Assembly: GCA_026225095.1 (NCBI GenBank)
Contig: JAMFSC010000074.1
Span: forward strand, 1 to 64,000
Source: a bacterium
GTDB lineage: Bacteria > Acidobacteriota > Terriglobia > Terriglobales > Acidobacteriaceae
DNA: 64,000 nt
Direction of reading: 5' to 3'
Shown piece by piece: positions 52,572-61,448 of the stretch (position 1 is its first letter; each line of letters starts with the position of its first letter). Made by a program: the position numbers and the translations under genes. Under the pieces are notes generated by a model. The model was not told where the DNA came from. It made no database searches and saw nothing but the letters and a program-made list of their open reading frames with translations.

Positions 52572-53801
52572 CTACCGCAGCAACACCGAGATCACCTCAC
52601 CCGCTCTGAACCCATCCTCCCTCGGCGGCAATACCGCATAGCAGTTTGCCCGCGCATTGGCCGCCACATCCCCCGACCCCTGCCACCCCACCAGCCGCAC
52701 CTCCGGCCGCACCCGATCCCTCCCAACCCGTGCCGGCAGCAGCCGCATCAAGCCAGCCTTCCCCTCCACATCCTCCCCCAGCGTAGCCTGGACAAAATCC
52801 GGCCCCTCCACCCCCCCACCCCCCATCGCCCGCAGCAGCGGCTCGACGAAGCAATGAAACGTCACCTGCGTCGAGATCGGATTCCCCGGCAGCCCAAAGA
52901 AATATCGCGCTTCAAGTCCATCCCTCTCCGGCAGCCGCCCAAACACCACCGGCTTCCCCGGCTGCATCTTCACCCCGGTAAAAAAGAACTCCGCGCCCTC
53001 CTCCGCCAAGACCTCCTCCACCAGGTCGTACTCTCCCATCGAAACCCCACCCGACAAGATCAGCAGATCCCGCTCCCGTCCCTCCACCACCCGCTCCCGA
53101 ACCTCTCCAAGCAAATCCCGAGCGACCCCAAGCCGCTCCGCCCGTCCGCCTGCCTCCGTCACCATCGCCGCCAACGCATAGCTGTTCGAGTTCCGAATCT
53201 GAAAGTCCTCCATCGCCTCATCCAGCTCGACCAGCTCATCCCCCGTAGCCACGATCGCCACGCTCGGCCGCCGAAACACGGTCACCTCCCCCCGCCCGCA
53301 AGCCGCCGCCACCGCCACCTCCGCCGCTCCCACCCTCATCCCGACCGCCAGCACAACATCCCCAGCCCTGGCCTCACTCCCCTGCGGAACGACATTCTCC
53401 CCAACCCGCAGCCCCCGCCCCGCGACACCCCGCACCCGATCCCCCGTCTTCTCGACGAACTCCACCATCGCCACCGCATCCGCCCCGTCCGGCAGCGGAG
53501 CCCCGGTCATAATCTGCAAAACCTCCCCGGCCCTCATCTCCCCACCCAGCCACCGCTCCCCCGCCCGAACCTGCCCGACCACCCCAAGCGCCGATCCCCC
53601 GGAAAACTCCTCCGCCCTCACCGCATACCCATCCCTGGTCGACCGCGCAAACGGCGGCTGATCCCGATCCGCGCGAATCCCCTCCGCGAGCACCCGCCCC
53701 GCCGCATCCAGCAGCCCCACCCGCTCCGTCCCCGACATCCCCACACTCTGGGCATGCCCCAGCACAATCTCCAACGCCTCATCGAATCCAACCACCGCCA
53801 T
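52572..53801 (-). CDS. moeA: molybdopterin molybdenumtransferase
   Basis: A 409-residue MoeA, which inserts molybdate into adenylylated molybdopterin. It shows ARSTRDGYAVRAEEF near residue 60, an MoCF-binding domain with ATGDELVELDEAM and LSGGVSMGEYD, and the C-terminal FFGLPGNPISTQVTF followed by domain IV. I take the ATG at 53801 (MAVVGFDEAL) with GGGGAGG upstream; the frame is open 37 codons further, which is not part of the family. It belongs with moaC and would serve the formate dehydrogenase. Confidence 0.94.
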   Translation of the reverse strand: MAVVGFDEALEIVLGHAQSVGMSGTERVGLLDAAGRVLAEGIRADRDQPPFARSTRDGYAVRAEEFSGGSALGVVGQVRAGERWLGGEMRAGEVLQIMTGAPLPDGADAVAMVEFVEKTGDRVRGVAGRGLRVGENVVPQGSEARAGDVVLAVGMRVGAAEVAVAAACGRGEVTVFRRPSVAIVATGDELVELDEAMEDFQIRNSNSYALAAMVTEAGGRAERLGVARDLLGEVRERVVEGRERDLLILSGGVSMGEYDLVEEVLAEEGAEFFFTGVKMQPGKPVVFGRLPERDGLEARYFFGLPGNPISTQVTFHCFVEPLLRAMGGGGVEGPDFVQATLGEDVEGKAGLMRLLPARVGRDRVRPEVRLVGWQGSGDVAANARANCYAVLPPREDGFRAGEVISVLLR

Positions 53802-53871
53802 AGCAAACCTCCCCGAAAAACAGGAAAGCCCCAGGCCGAAGCCCAGGGCTCTCCGTCTGCCTCTGCTGCGT

Positions 53872-55059
53872 TTACTTCTTAGCCTTGTACTTCGTGGAAA
53901 CGGTAGCGCCAATCCCCGTCAGGATTCCCGCCACATCCGCCGCATGCGGGCCATCCGGAGCCAGGTCCAAGTACTTCTGGTACGCCTCCACGCATCCCGG
54001 AGGAGCCGTAATCTTCGACGTCTTCGGGTCCACCGAAGCCTTCGAGATCAGCGCCTGACCCTTGATGTAGTACGCATCGGCCCGCTTCGGATCGGCCGCA
54101 ATCGCCTTGTCCGCCGCTATCGCCGCATCGTCGTTGTCGCCTGCGTTCAACAGCGTCGCCGCCTCGTTGAACATGTACATCCCAGCCTGCGCCGGAACCG
54201 ACTTAGCGGCCCTCTCATAGGCCGCTGCCGCTGCCTTCGGGTCGCCCATCTTCGCGTTCGCCTGGCCCAGCTGGTTATACGCCGCGCCCGCCGTCTCAGG
54301 ATTCGGCTTCTTGGAAGCCGCGTTCAGATCCACGCCCTTCTGGTAGGAGACAGCAGCGTCCTTGTACTTCTGCAGAATCGCCGGATCGGCCGGGTTCGTA
54401 TGCGCCCCACGAGCCGCCGCCGCCGCAGCATCCGCGCTCCCGAGCTGCGCATCGCCCAGCGTGATCCACAGGATGCCCTCATCGGGCTTCGCTGTCGTCG
54501 CAGTGGTCATCTTGGTCAGCGCCTCATCGTAGTTCTTCGCCTTGATCGCGGCGCGAGACTCCGTCAGCAGCGTATTCAGGTTCGCGATCTGCGCATTGGC
54601 CTTGGTCGCCTCGGAGTTCTTCTTCTTGAACTCCTCAAGCTGAGCCTTCTCCTCCGGAGTCATCTTGTCGAGGTATTCCTTGCGAGAGAGGTCAAAGTTC
54701 AGCAGCTTATCGCCGCCCGCCGCCACCGTCACGTTGTCTGCAAAGTCGATCGACTTGTTGTCCACGAACACCAGCGACAAGTAGGTCCCCGCCGGAATCG
54801 ATCCCTTGAACTCCCCGTTGGCATCGAGCGGAAACACATACGGATACTTGCGCGTCTTCTCTTCGCCCGTCCGATCCGTCGTGAACCGCACCTCACCCTT
54901 GGTGATCGACTGTCCAATGGGATTGTTCACATGCCCATGCACCGTCGCCGGAGCCGCCTGCGCCATCGACCGAACCGGAAGCGCCAACATCATCACACCC
55001 GCAAGCGCCGCTCCAACCACACCGCTCATCTTCAGATTCTTCCATCCAAAACGCATCAT
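53872..55059 (-). CDS. secreted TPR protein with an N-terminal beta domain
   Basis: About 395 residues: signal peptide (AALAGVMMLALPVRSMAQAA), a carboxypeptidase-regulatory-like beta domain (ATVHGHVNNPIGQSITKGEVRF, about 35-120), a charged coiled-coil segment (MTPEEKAQLEEFKKKN) and tetratricopeptide-type repeats from ~165 to 375 (AGAAYNQLGQANAKMGDPKAA). It is probably periplasmic or outer-membrane associated. The ATG at 55059 has GAGGAGAG upstream. Its function is unknown; it overlaps no neighbour and seems to be transcribed alone. Confidence 0.83.
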   Translation of the reverse strand: MMRFGWKNLKMSGVVGAALAGVMMLALPVRSMAQAAPATVHGHVNNPIGQSITKGEVRFTTDRTGEEKTRKYPYVFPLDANGEFKGSIPAGTYLSLVFVDNKSIDFADNVTVAAGGDKLLNFDLSRKEYLDKMTPEEKAQLEEFKKKNSEATKANAQIANLNTLLTESRAAIKAKNYDEALTKMTTATTAKPDEGILWITLGDAQLGSADAAAAAARGAHTNPADPAILQKYKDAAVSYQKGVDLNAASKKPNPETAGAAYNQLGQANAKMGDPKAAAAAYERAAKSVPAQAGMYMFNEAATLLNAGDNDDAAIAADKAIAADPKRADAYYIKGQALISKASVDPKTSKITAPPGCVEAYQKYLDLAPDGPHAADVAGILTGIGATVSTKYKAKK

Positions 55060-55167
55060 TGATCTCTCCTCGCCTCGCCTCGGCGCACTCCTGGCCCATC
55101 TGCAAACCAAAACTCAATCCCTTTGATTCAACTTCAACGGCTCACGCCGTCCATCCGGTCAGATGCC

Positions 55168-55878
55168 TCACCGTGTCCTGTATGGAATCGGATCCTCTGC
55201 TCCAGCCTCGCGAAACGCCCTCAGGCGCAGCGCGCAGCTCTCGCAGACGCCGCACGCCTCCGATTCACTCGCATAGCATGACCAACTTACATGGAACGGA
55301 GCGCCAAGTTCAACTCCAAGCTCCACGATCTCCTTCTTTCGCATCGCAATCAGCGGAGTCTCTACCCGTATATCGCCATCCCGCGTCCCCGTCCGGATCA
55401 ACGCATTGAACGCCTCATAGTACGCCGGCCGGCAGTCCGGATAGCCCGAGCTATCCTGCTCCACCGCCCCGATCATGATCGTCCGCGCCCCCAGCACCTC
55501 CGCCCAGCTCACCGCCGCCGAAAGAAAATGCGCATTGCGAAAAGGAACATAAGTCACCGGAACCTCCGACCCTGTCCGCCCTGAAGCCTCCGCTTCCATC
55601 TCTTCCCCCACCGCATCCGGAACCGCAATCGAAGCATCCGTCAGCGCCGACCCTCCAATCCTCCGGAACAGATCGATCTTCAGATGCATCATCTCCTTCG
55701 TCCCGGTCAGACGTGCGACGTCCTCTGCCGATCGAAGCTCCCGCGCCTCCGTCCGCTGGCCATAGCTGAAGTGCAGCGCATACACCTCGTAGTCCCGAGC
55801 CGCCAGCGTCGCACACACGCACGAGTCCATCCCACCCGAAAGACAGACCACCGCCCTCGGCTTCACGTCATTACTCAT
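55168..55878 (-). CDS. queC: 7-cyano-7-deazaguanine synthase
   Basis: A 236-residue QueC, which makes preQ0 from 7-carboxy-7-deazaguanine for queuosine. The PP-loop SGGMDS lies at residues 14-19, the body has FSYGQRTEARE and VPFRNAHFLS, and the C-terminal zinc site is the Cys set in SWSCYASESEACGVCESCALR. The ATG at 55878 lies directly before the DUF2007 stop region, so it is the last gene of the DUF3108-DUF2007-queC string. No other queuosine gene is in the window. Confidence 0.94.
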   Translation of the reverse strand: MSNDVKPRAVVCLSGGMDSCVCATLAARDYEVYALHFSYGQRTEARELRSAEDVARLTGTKEMMHLKIDLFRRIGGSALTDASIAVPDAVGEEMEAEASGRTGSEVPVTYVPFRNAHFLSAAVSWAEVLGARTIMIGAVEQDSSGYPDCRPAYYEAFNALIRTGTRDGDIRVETPLIAMRKKEIVELGVELGAPFHVSWSCYASESEACGVCESCALRLRAFREAGAEDPIPYRTR

Positions 55879-56125
55879 CAACATCCTCTCCCGCACTCAC
55901 ACCCAGCAGCTCCTTCGCCGCGTCCACATCCGCCTCGCCCACCAGCAGCCGAGCCCGAAACGCCAGCGCCAGCAGACTGTTCGCCTGCTCCCCCTGCAGA
56001 AAGCACTCAATCCCCGCCGCTTCAAGCGCACCTTTCGCCATCTGCGCGTTCAGCGGCTCCAGAAACTTCGCCACCGTCACCAGCTTCCCCGAAGCCTCAT
56101 GCTCTGCCAGAAAGTCCCCGCTCAC
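55871..56125 (-). CDS. DUF2007 small protein
   Basis: An 84-residue protein matching the DUF2007 family (putative signal-transducing domain): LVTVAKFLEPLNAQMAKGALEAAGIECFLQG, then LLVGEADVDAAKELLG. It resembles ACT/PII-like small folds that bind ligands, but no function is known. It starts with GTG that overlaps the preceding TGA by four bases (GTGA), and its stop abuts the queC start, so translation is coupled on both sides. Confidence 0.82.
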   Translation of the reverse strand: MSGDFLAEHEASGKLVTVAKFLEPLNAQMAKGALEAAGIECFLQGEQANSLLALAFRARLLVGEADVDAAKELLGVSAGEDVDE

Positions 56126-56958
56126 TTGGCCTCGATCGACTGCAGGTGGAACGTGATCGTCCCCCAGAACAGCTTCGCCCGAATCTGCACCGGGAGATGC
56201 CGCGCATCGTCCGTATACCAGATCCAGATATGCCCCCGGCTCTTCACCACGCCCTCATCGGCCGTAGGCTGCACCCGGATCGTCTCAAACGTCCCAGCCG
56301 GCGTCTTGATCTCTTCCTTCGCCTCCACCTTCATCGAGACGGTCACCGTCCGCATCGCGTCGGCCAGCGGAAACTTCACATCCTGGCCCACCACCATCCG
56401 CTGCGATGCCGCATAGAAGATCGCCGAGAGCGAATCCGCCACGCACGCCGGAATCGCGGCCGTCTGCGTCTTGGAGGTCCCCTTCACCAGGTTCCGCTCC
56501 ATCTGCGTCTGCTTGCCCGTCGCATAGTTGAACGTCAGGTCGGTATTGACCTTCCTCCGACCCTCCTGCAACTGCTTCGAGAATCCCGTCGAGCAGCCCG
56601 TCCTGGTATCGAACCCAGCCTGGAACTTGTCGATCACCGGAAACAGCATATTCACCGCGCCCACCGAGTCGCCCGTGGCCGTCACCTTCTCGGTCGTCCC
56701 CTGCTGCTCAATCTGGAAGATCGCCGTGCCCGCCGTGAACACCCGCCAGTCGACCAGAAACGTCAAAGTCTGACGGGTCGGAAACCCATATCCGGGAATC
56801 GGAGGCTGAAGCGTCGGAATCACCACCGGAGCCGCCGGCTTGCCCATTCCCAGGATCTGCGCTGACAACACCTCCTGCCCACGCGCTGGTCTACCCGCGC
56901 CCGTCCACAAAGCCGCGCTCAAAATCGAGAAGCACAAGAAAGTTCGGGTTCTAAGCAA
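56122..56958 (-). CDS. secreted DUF3108 protein
   Basis: A 278-residue exported protein of the DUF3108 family. A signal peptide (FLCFSILSAALWTGAGRPARG) precedes a beta-barrel-like domain with LTFLVDWRVFTAGTAIFQIE at the start, a DxxT-type segment and FETIRVQPTADEG, WIWYTDDARHLPVQIRAK at the end. DUF3108 proteins are periplasmic and of unknown function; they resemble LolA-like folds. The start is TTG with GAGGGAACGAC upstream. It is the first gene of the DUF3108-DUF2007-queC string. Confidence 0.82.
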   Translation of the reverse strand: MLRTRTFLCFSILSAALWTGAGRPARGQEVLSAQILGMGKPAAPVVIPTLQPPIPGYGFPTRQTLTFLVDWRVFTAGTAIFQIEQQGTTEKVTATGDSVGAVNMLFPVIDKFQAGFDTRTGCSTGFSKQLQEGRRKVNTDLTFNYATGKQTQMERNLVKGTSKTQTAAIPACVADSLSAIFYAASQRMVVGQDVKFPLADAMRTVTVSMKVEAKEEIKTPAGTFETIRVQPTADEGVVKSRGHIWIWYTDDARHLPVQIRAKLFWGTITFHLQSIEAK

Positions 56959-57219
56959 GTCGTTCCCTCAAGGGTGATCCTGTTCTTCGTATGCCGTTGC
57001 CCAATCCCCAGTCCTATCGGCCCGATGCCACGTCGACATCAACCGCGCCAAGCCGCATCGCCCAACGTGCCTGACTCTCCCATCGCCCCGGTCTCGGCAC
57101 CATCTCGCCCGGATCAACGGCTCCTCACGCGGATCGACCAGCTCTCCGTCCGCGCGTTGGCCCTGCGCCCACCACTTCCGTTCAGCCCGGAATCCCTCTC
57201 ACCGGGGATCCTCTCAAGC

Positions 57220-57780
57220 TCAACTCCGCAGCAGCCAAAGCCGGATCGCAAGGGCAAGATAGATCGCTCCAGCGCCCATAAGAGCATTGTACTCGCGATG
57301 ATGCAGGTAGAGCGCACGCGAAAAAGCTCCCCCCTCCCCATCGCCCCCCGCCGCCGTCCAACGCGGCAGAAGACGCGGAACCCGGGCCGCATACGCATCG
57401 AAGCCCGCGAACTTCTCCCGCAGATACGCCTCCTCCGACCGGATCGTCGGAAGATAGATCGCCAGAAAAAGCCCCGCCAGCACAATCCCAATCGACCACC
57501 GCCCTCCAGCAAACGCAAACCCAAATGCGATCATCATCGAGCCGAGATAAAGCGGATTCCGCGTATACCCATAGGGCCCCGTCGTCGTCAGCTCCGCATT
57601 CTTCCGCACATACCCCGCCGCATAAGCCCGCAGCCACACCCCCGGAATCACCAGCACAAGGCTCACAAGCAACGTCCACCCAGTCGGCCGAGCCAGCCAG
57701 AGAAATACCCCCGCAAACACAAACCCCATCGGCACCCGGATCCGCCGCGCAATCCGTTGCCATCCCGTCCGTTCACTCAT
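57220..57780 (-). CDS. isoprenylcysteine carboxyl methyltransferase-type membrane enzyme
   Basis: A 186-residue membrane protein of the ICMT/PEMT-like family: four hydrophobic helices and the SAM-binding segment GPYGYTRNPLYLGSMMIAFG, followed by EEAYLREKFAGFDAYAARVPRLLPR. Bacterial members methylate lipid or other membrane substrates; eukaryotic ICMT methylates prenylated cysteine. The substrate here is not known. The gene stands alone, with a REP-like repeat between it and the glycosyltransferase upstream. Confidence 0.88.
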   Translation of the reverse strand: MSERTGWQRIARRIRVPMGFVFAGVFLWLARPTGWTLLVSLVLVIPGVWLRAYAAGYVRKNAELTTTGPYGYTRNPLYLGSMMIAFGFAFAGGRWSIGIVLAGLFLAIYLPTIRSEEAYLREKFAGFDAYAARVPRLLPRWTAAGGDGEGGAFSRALYLHHREYNALMGAGAIYLALAIRLWLLRS

Positions 57781-57789
57781 ACCGTCTCA

Positions 57790-57862
57790 TCCCGTTCCCG
57801 TTCTTGTTCTTTTGGCTGTCATCCCCGAAGGGGATCTGCGTCTTCCTTTGTCCTTGCCTTTC
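57790..57862 (-). repeat. REP-like intergenic repeat, copy 3
   Basis: The layout is the same as in copies 1 and 2. The core here is ATCCCCGAAGGGGAT (57821-57835). The stem carries compensating changes against copy 1 (TC on one arm, GA on the other), which supports a folded hairpin. It lies between two same-strand genes. Confidence 0.75.
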
Positions 57863-57886
57863 TACGCCACCAAACCCGGCAAAGTC

Positions 57887-59023
57887 TCACTCCCCCAAAA
57901 CCTCCCCCACCGCCCCCAATACCTCATCCACCGTAATCTTCCCCAAACCCGTCTCCGTCACCCGATACCGTCCATGGTCCGTCCGACTCTCCCCATGCCG
58001 CAGCACCCGAAACCGCCCCCCCGGAACCCCATAAGGCCCGGTTCTCGCCGGATCCGTCGGCCCAAACAGCGCGACCACCGGAACCCCAAGCGTATCCGCC
58101 AGGTGCATCGGCCCCGTATCCCCGCCAAGAAAAAGACCCGCCCGCCGCAGCAGAGCCCCCAATTGCCCAATCCCGCAAGGCGCCGCCACCGCCCTGCCCC
58201 CGCTCGCCCGAACCACCGTCTTCACCACCTCGCCACTCCCCGGCCCCGCATTCACGAGCGTCGTCCACCCCTCCATCCGCGCCGCAACCTCGCCAAAACG
58301 CTCCGCCGGCCACTCCTTCGATCGCCACCCTGCTGTCGGAGCCATCACCACGATCTTCCGCGCCTCCCCCGCCCGAAACACTCCACCGAGAAACCCCTCC
58401 GCCCAGACCTCATCCGCCTCAACCACCGGAATCGTCCTTCGTCGCGACCCCTCAACCCGCACCGCTTCCCCCACCGCCGCTCTCAGAATCTCGCACCCCT
58501 GGTCGATCACATGCACCGCCGGCGTCCGAACCTTCTCCCCATACAGCCCCAGCGCCACCCCCTCCCGCGGCTCCGCTGGCCCCACAAACCGTCCCGCGCC
58601 GGCCATCCATCCAATCACCGCCGACCGCATCGTCCCCTGCAGATCGACGCACACGTCATACCTCGCCTCCCGCAGCATCCGCCTAAGACCAAGCACATCC
58701 CGCGCCGTCGCAACGGAAAACGGACTGGCCTTCCAAAGCCGCGTCCGCACCGCGATCACCCCATCGACCACCGGCCCCCCACCCGCCCGCCCCGTCCGTT
58801 CAAACTCCGCCTTCGCACCCGCATCCCCCCACTGCACCAGCAGATCCGCCCACCGCGAGTCCACCGCCCAGTCGATCACCCAGTCCGGCCGAGCCGCCCG
58901 CAGCGCCGCCACCGCCGCCAGCCCATGCACTACATCCCCCATCGCCCCCACTCGGACGATCAAAACCCGCAGACGCCGCCCCGAAGCCTCTCCAACCTCC
59001 CCGGATTGTGACGAAATCTTCAA
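57887..59023 (-). CDS. family 9 glycosyltransferase, heptosyltransferase-like
   Basis: A 378-residue GT9 enzyme like WaaC. The N-terminal part has RVLIVRVGAMGDVVHGLAAVA, the C-terminal UDP/ADP-sugar part has GGDTGPMHLADTLGVPVVALFGPTDPARTGPYG, both typical of ADP-heptose transferases. It would add heptose to the Kdo-lipid A core. The start is TTG just before KISSQSGEVG, so it is uncertain. waaA and lpxK lie 1.4-3.7 kb away on the same strand; a plus-strand gene intervenes, so they are not one operon. Confidence 0.87.
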   Translation of the reverse strand: MKISSQSGEVGEASGRRLRVLIVRVGAMGDVVHGLAAVAALRAARPDWVIDWAVDSRWADLLVQWGDAGAKAEFERTGRAGGGPVVDGVIAVRTRLWKASPFSVATARDVLGLRRMLREARYDVCVDLQGTMRSAVIGWMAGAGRFVGPAEPREGVALGLYGEKVRTPAVHVIDQGCEILRAAVGEAVRVEGSRRRTIPVVEADEVWAEGFLGGVFRAGEARKIVVMAPTAGWRSKEWPAERFGEVAARMEGWTTLVNAGPGSGEVVKTVVRASGGRAVAAPCGIGQLGALLRRAGLFLGGDTGPMHLADTLGVPVVALFGPTDPARTGPYGVPGGRFRVLRHGESRTDHGRYRVTETGLGKITVDEVLGAVGEVLGE

Positions 59024-59117
59024 TCCATCATCTTCTCACGCACCATTCCATCCTTCGCCCGTCCTACCTGACAAGCCCTTCATTTTGGGTTAAGCCATCC
59101 GGAGTAATCTGAAAATA

Positions 59118-60422
59118 ATGACAAGCGGCAAAGCCCTTCTATCCACCCTGCTCCTCCTGCCCCTCTCCGCAGCCGCCCAGAATGGCTCTGCCGTCATCCT
59201 CCCCCCCGGAACCCCCCTCCCCGTCTCTATCCCCAACCACCTCCCCATGAAGACCGGCCAGCCCATCCGCGCCGAGCTCCTCTACCCCATCTACGATCAC
59301 GACAAGGTCGTCCTCCCCGCCCGCACCATCGTCATCGGAACCATCCTCTCCCTCACCCCCGACCACACCCGCCGCGTCCACGCCCGTCTCCGCCTCGACT
59401 TCACCCCCTTCCATATCCCAGTCGTCCGCTTCACCTCCATCGTCCTCCCCGACGGATCCACCGCCTCCCTCTCCACCACCACCGCCACCGACGGAGCCCC
59501 CATCTACCGCCTCGTCGCCCCACCCCCCCGCAAAGGCGGCCTCATCGCCCAGCAGGTCGACACCCTCAAGCAGGCCGCCAAAGACCGCATCGCCGTCGTC
59601 ACCGGCCCCGACAAAAAAGATCGCTTCGTCCAGTTCGTCTACAGCCAGCTCCCCTACCACGCCGAGCGCATCGCCAAAGGCACCGCCTGGACCGCCGAAA
59701 CCGACTCCGCCCTCCCCATCCCCGGCCTGTCGCCTTCCCCACCCCCACCCGCCCCACCCGTCACCGCCGACACCACCCGCCCCACCTGGATCCTCCAGGC
59801 CTACCTCTCCACCCCCATGAGCTCCGCCACTTCCAAGTCCGGCGAGAAGATCTCCGCCACCGTCGCCGAGCCCATCCTCAACCCCGACGGCTCCGTCGCC
59901 GTCCCCCAGGGCTCCATCCTCAACGGCGAAGTCACCAAGGCCCGCCCCTCCCGCTCCTGGGGCCGCGCCGGCCAGCTCAGCTTCAACTTCCGCGACCTCA
60001 CCTTCCCCGGCTCCCAGCCCCAGTCCGTCCAGGCGGCTCTCACCGGAACCGACGGAGCCGCCGACATGGCCATGAACTCCGAGGGCGAGGTCAAGCCCAA
60101 GCCCAAAGACAAGCTCGTCATCCCCGCCATCCTCATCGGTCTGGCCTTCCGCCCCCTCGACCGCGACGGCGGACAGAATCACCACATGCTCGGCAAAGAC
60201 GCCGTCGCCTCCAACTCCCTCGGAACCATCGGCTTCATCATCGGAACCGCCGCCCGCCAGCCAAATCTCGCCGCCGGATTCGGCTTCTACGGAGCGGCCA
60301 TCTCGATCTACGAGCGAGTCATCCGCCGAGGCAAGGAGGTCACCTTCGCCAAAGACACCCGCGTCGTCCTCCAAACCACCCCCCGCCGCTCCGCCGCGAT
60401 CAAGCCCAACGCCGCGCCGTGA
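59118..60422 (+). CDS. secreted protein of unknown function
   Basis: A 434-residue protein with a signal peptide (LLSTLLLLPLSAAAQ). It has two similar beta-rich segments, each reading like a TrbI/VirB10-type barrel piece: IRAELLYPIYDHDKVVLPARTIVIGTILS and GEKISATVAEPILNPDGSVAVPQGSILNGEV; a Pro-rich linker joins them. The C-terminal part has a glycine-rich hydrophobic segment. It is not recognised as a named family; the resemblance to VirB10 C-terminal repeats is weak. It is divergent from the glycosyltransferase gene. Confidence 0.75.
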   Translation: MTSGKALLSTLLLLPLSAAAQNGSAVILPPGTPLPVSIPNHLPMKTGQPIRAELLYPIYDHDKVVLPARTIVIGTILSLTPDHTRRVHARLRLDFTPFHIPVVRFTSIVLPDGSTASLSTTTATDGAPIYRLVAPPPRKGGLIAQQVDTLKQAAKDRIAVVTGPDKKDRFVQFVYSQLPYHAERIAKGTAWTAETDSALPIPGLSPSPPPPAPPVTADTTRPTWILQAYLSTPMSSATSKSGEKISATVAEPILNPDGSVAVPQGSILNGEVTKARPSRSWGRAGQLSFNFRDLTFPGSQPQSVQAALTGTDGAADMAMNSEGEVKPKPKDKLVIPAILIGLAFRPLDRDGGQNHHMLGKDAVASNSLGTIGFIIGTAARQPNLAAGFGFYGAAISIYERVIRRGKEVTFAKDTRVVLQTTPRRSAAIKPNAAP

Positions 60423-60458
60423 GAGAGTCCCGACCCACCACGCGAAGCGGTATACACG

Positions 60459-61448
60459 TCACGAAGTGACCGCCCCACGCGCAGTGGGCCCGTCCGGCAG
60501 GACAAGCCGGCGCACCAGATCCCCCACCCCACCCTCCACCAACTCCACCCCCAGCTCCGCCACCACCACCGGACCAATCTCCCCGAGTCTCTCCCGCATC
60601 TCCCCCGTCAACTTCACCCCATCCTTCGCGGTCGTCACAAACCCATCCGCCCCGGCCTCCCGGGCAGCCGCGACCAGCCGAGCCACATCCCCCATCCCAT
60701 ACCGATGATGGTCCCGAAACCGCACCACCCCCACCCCTGATATCCCCGCCGATGCCAGCATCGCGAGAAACCCCTCCGGCCGCCCAATCCCACAAAACAC
60801 CATCGCCCTCCCCGGAACCTTCTCCGCAAAAGAGATCCCCCGCCGCACCACCCAGACCGCCTTCCCAGCCGGAACATACCCCCGCAGCCCCTCCGCCTCC
60901 TCCTCCCGCAGCACCACGACGTCCGCCCGCCCCAGCGCCCCCAGCCCCTCCCGCAGATCCCCCGCCGGCAGCAGTGAGTCCTCCAAATCCGTCCGCGTCA
61001 AAAGGACCACATCCACATCCCGCCCCAGCTTCCGATGCTGAAACCCATCGTCCAGCACATGCACCAGCGGTCCATCGCCAGTGAACGAAGCCTCCCCCGC
61101 CAACCCCGCCTCAAACCGACTCCCCCCAACCCAGACCGGAACGCCCAGCCGCCGAGCCATCAACATCGGCTCATCCCCAAACTCTCCCGCATCCCCCTCC
61201 GGATCGACCCGCTCCACCCCCACCCCCGTCCGCCCATATCCTCGCGAGAGCACATCCACCGCATACCCCGCACTCCGCAGCATCTCCACGACCAGCATGA
61301 CCACCGGCGTCTTCCCCGCACCCCCCGCCGAGAGACTCCCCACACTCACCACCCGTCCCCGCAGCCGCTTAGGCCGCACCAACCCATTCTTCACCGCCAC
61401 GACAGCGCCGTACAAAGGAACCAGCGGCAACGCCCAGGGTCTTTTCAA
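60459..61448 (-). CDS. lpxK: tetraacyldisaccharide 4'-kinase
   Basis: A 329-residue LpxK, which phosphorylates the 4'-position of the lipid A precursor. The Walker A-like segment is VGSLSAGGAGKTPVVM, the family motif HVLDDGFQHRKLGRDVDVVLLTRTDLEDSLLPAGDLREG is in place (DDGFQH), and RFRDHHRYGMGDV with D/H follows. The start TTG overlaps the waaA stop (TTGA), so translation is coupled. The enzyme acts on the inner face of the inner membrane. Confidence 0.94.
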   Translation of the reverse strand: MKRPWALPLVPLYGAVVAVKNGLVRPKRLRGRVVSVGSLSAGGAGKTPVVMLVVEMLRSAGYAVDVLSRGYGRTGVGVERVDPEGDAGEFGDEPMLMARRLGVPVWVGGSRFEAGLAGEASFTGDGPLVHVLDDGFQHRKLGRDVDVVLLTRTDLEDSLLPAGDLREGLGALGRADVVVLREEEAEGLRGYVPAGKAVWVVRRGISFAEKVPGRAMVFCGIGRPEGFLAMLASAGISGVGVVRFRDHHRYGMGDVARLVAAAREAGADGFVTTAKDGVKLTGEMRERLGEIGPVVVAELGVELVEGGVGDLVRRLVLPDGPTARGAVTS

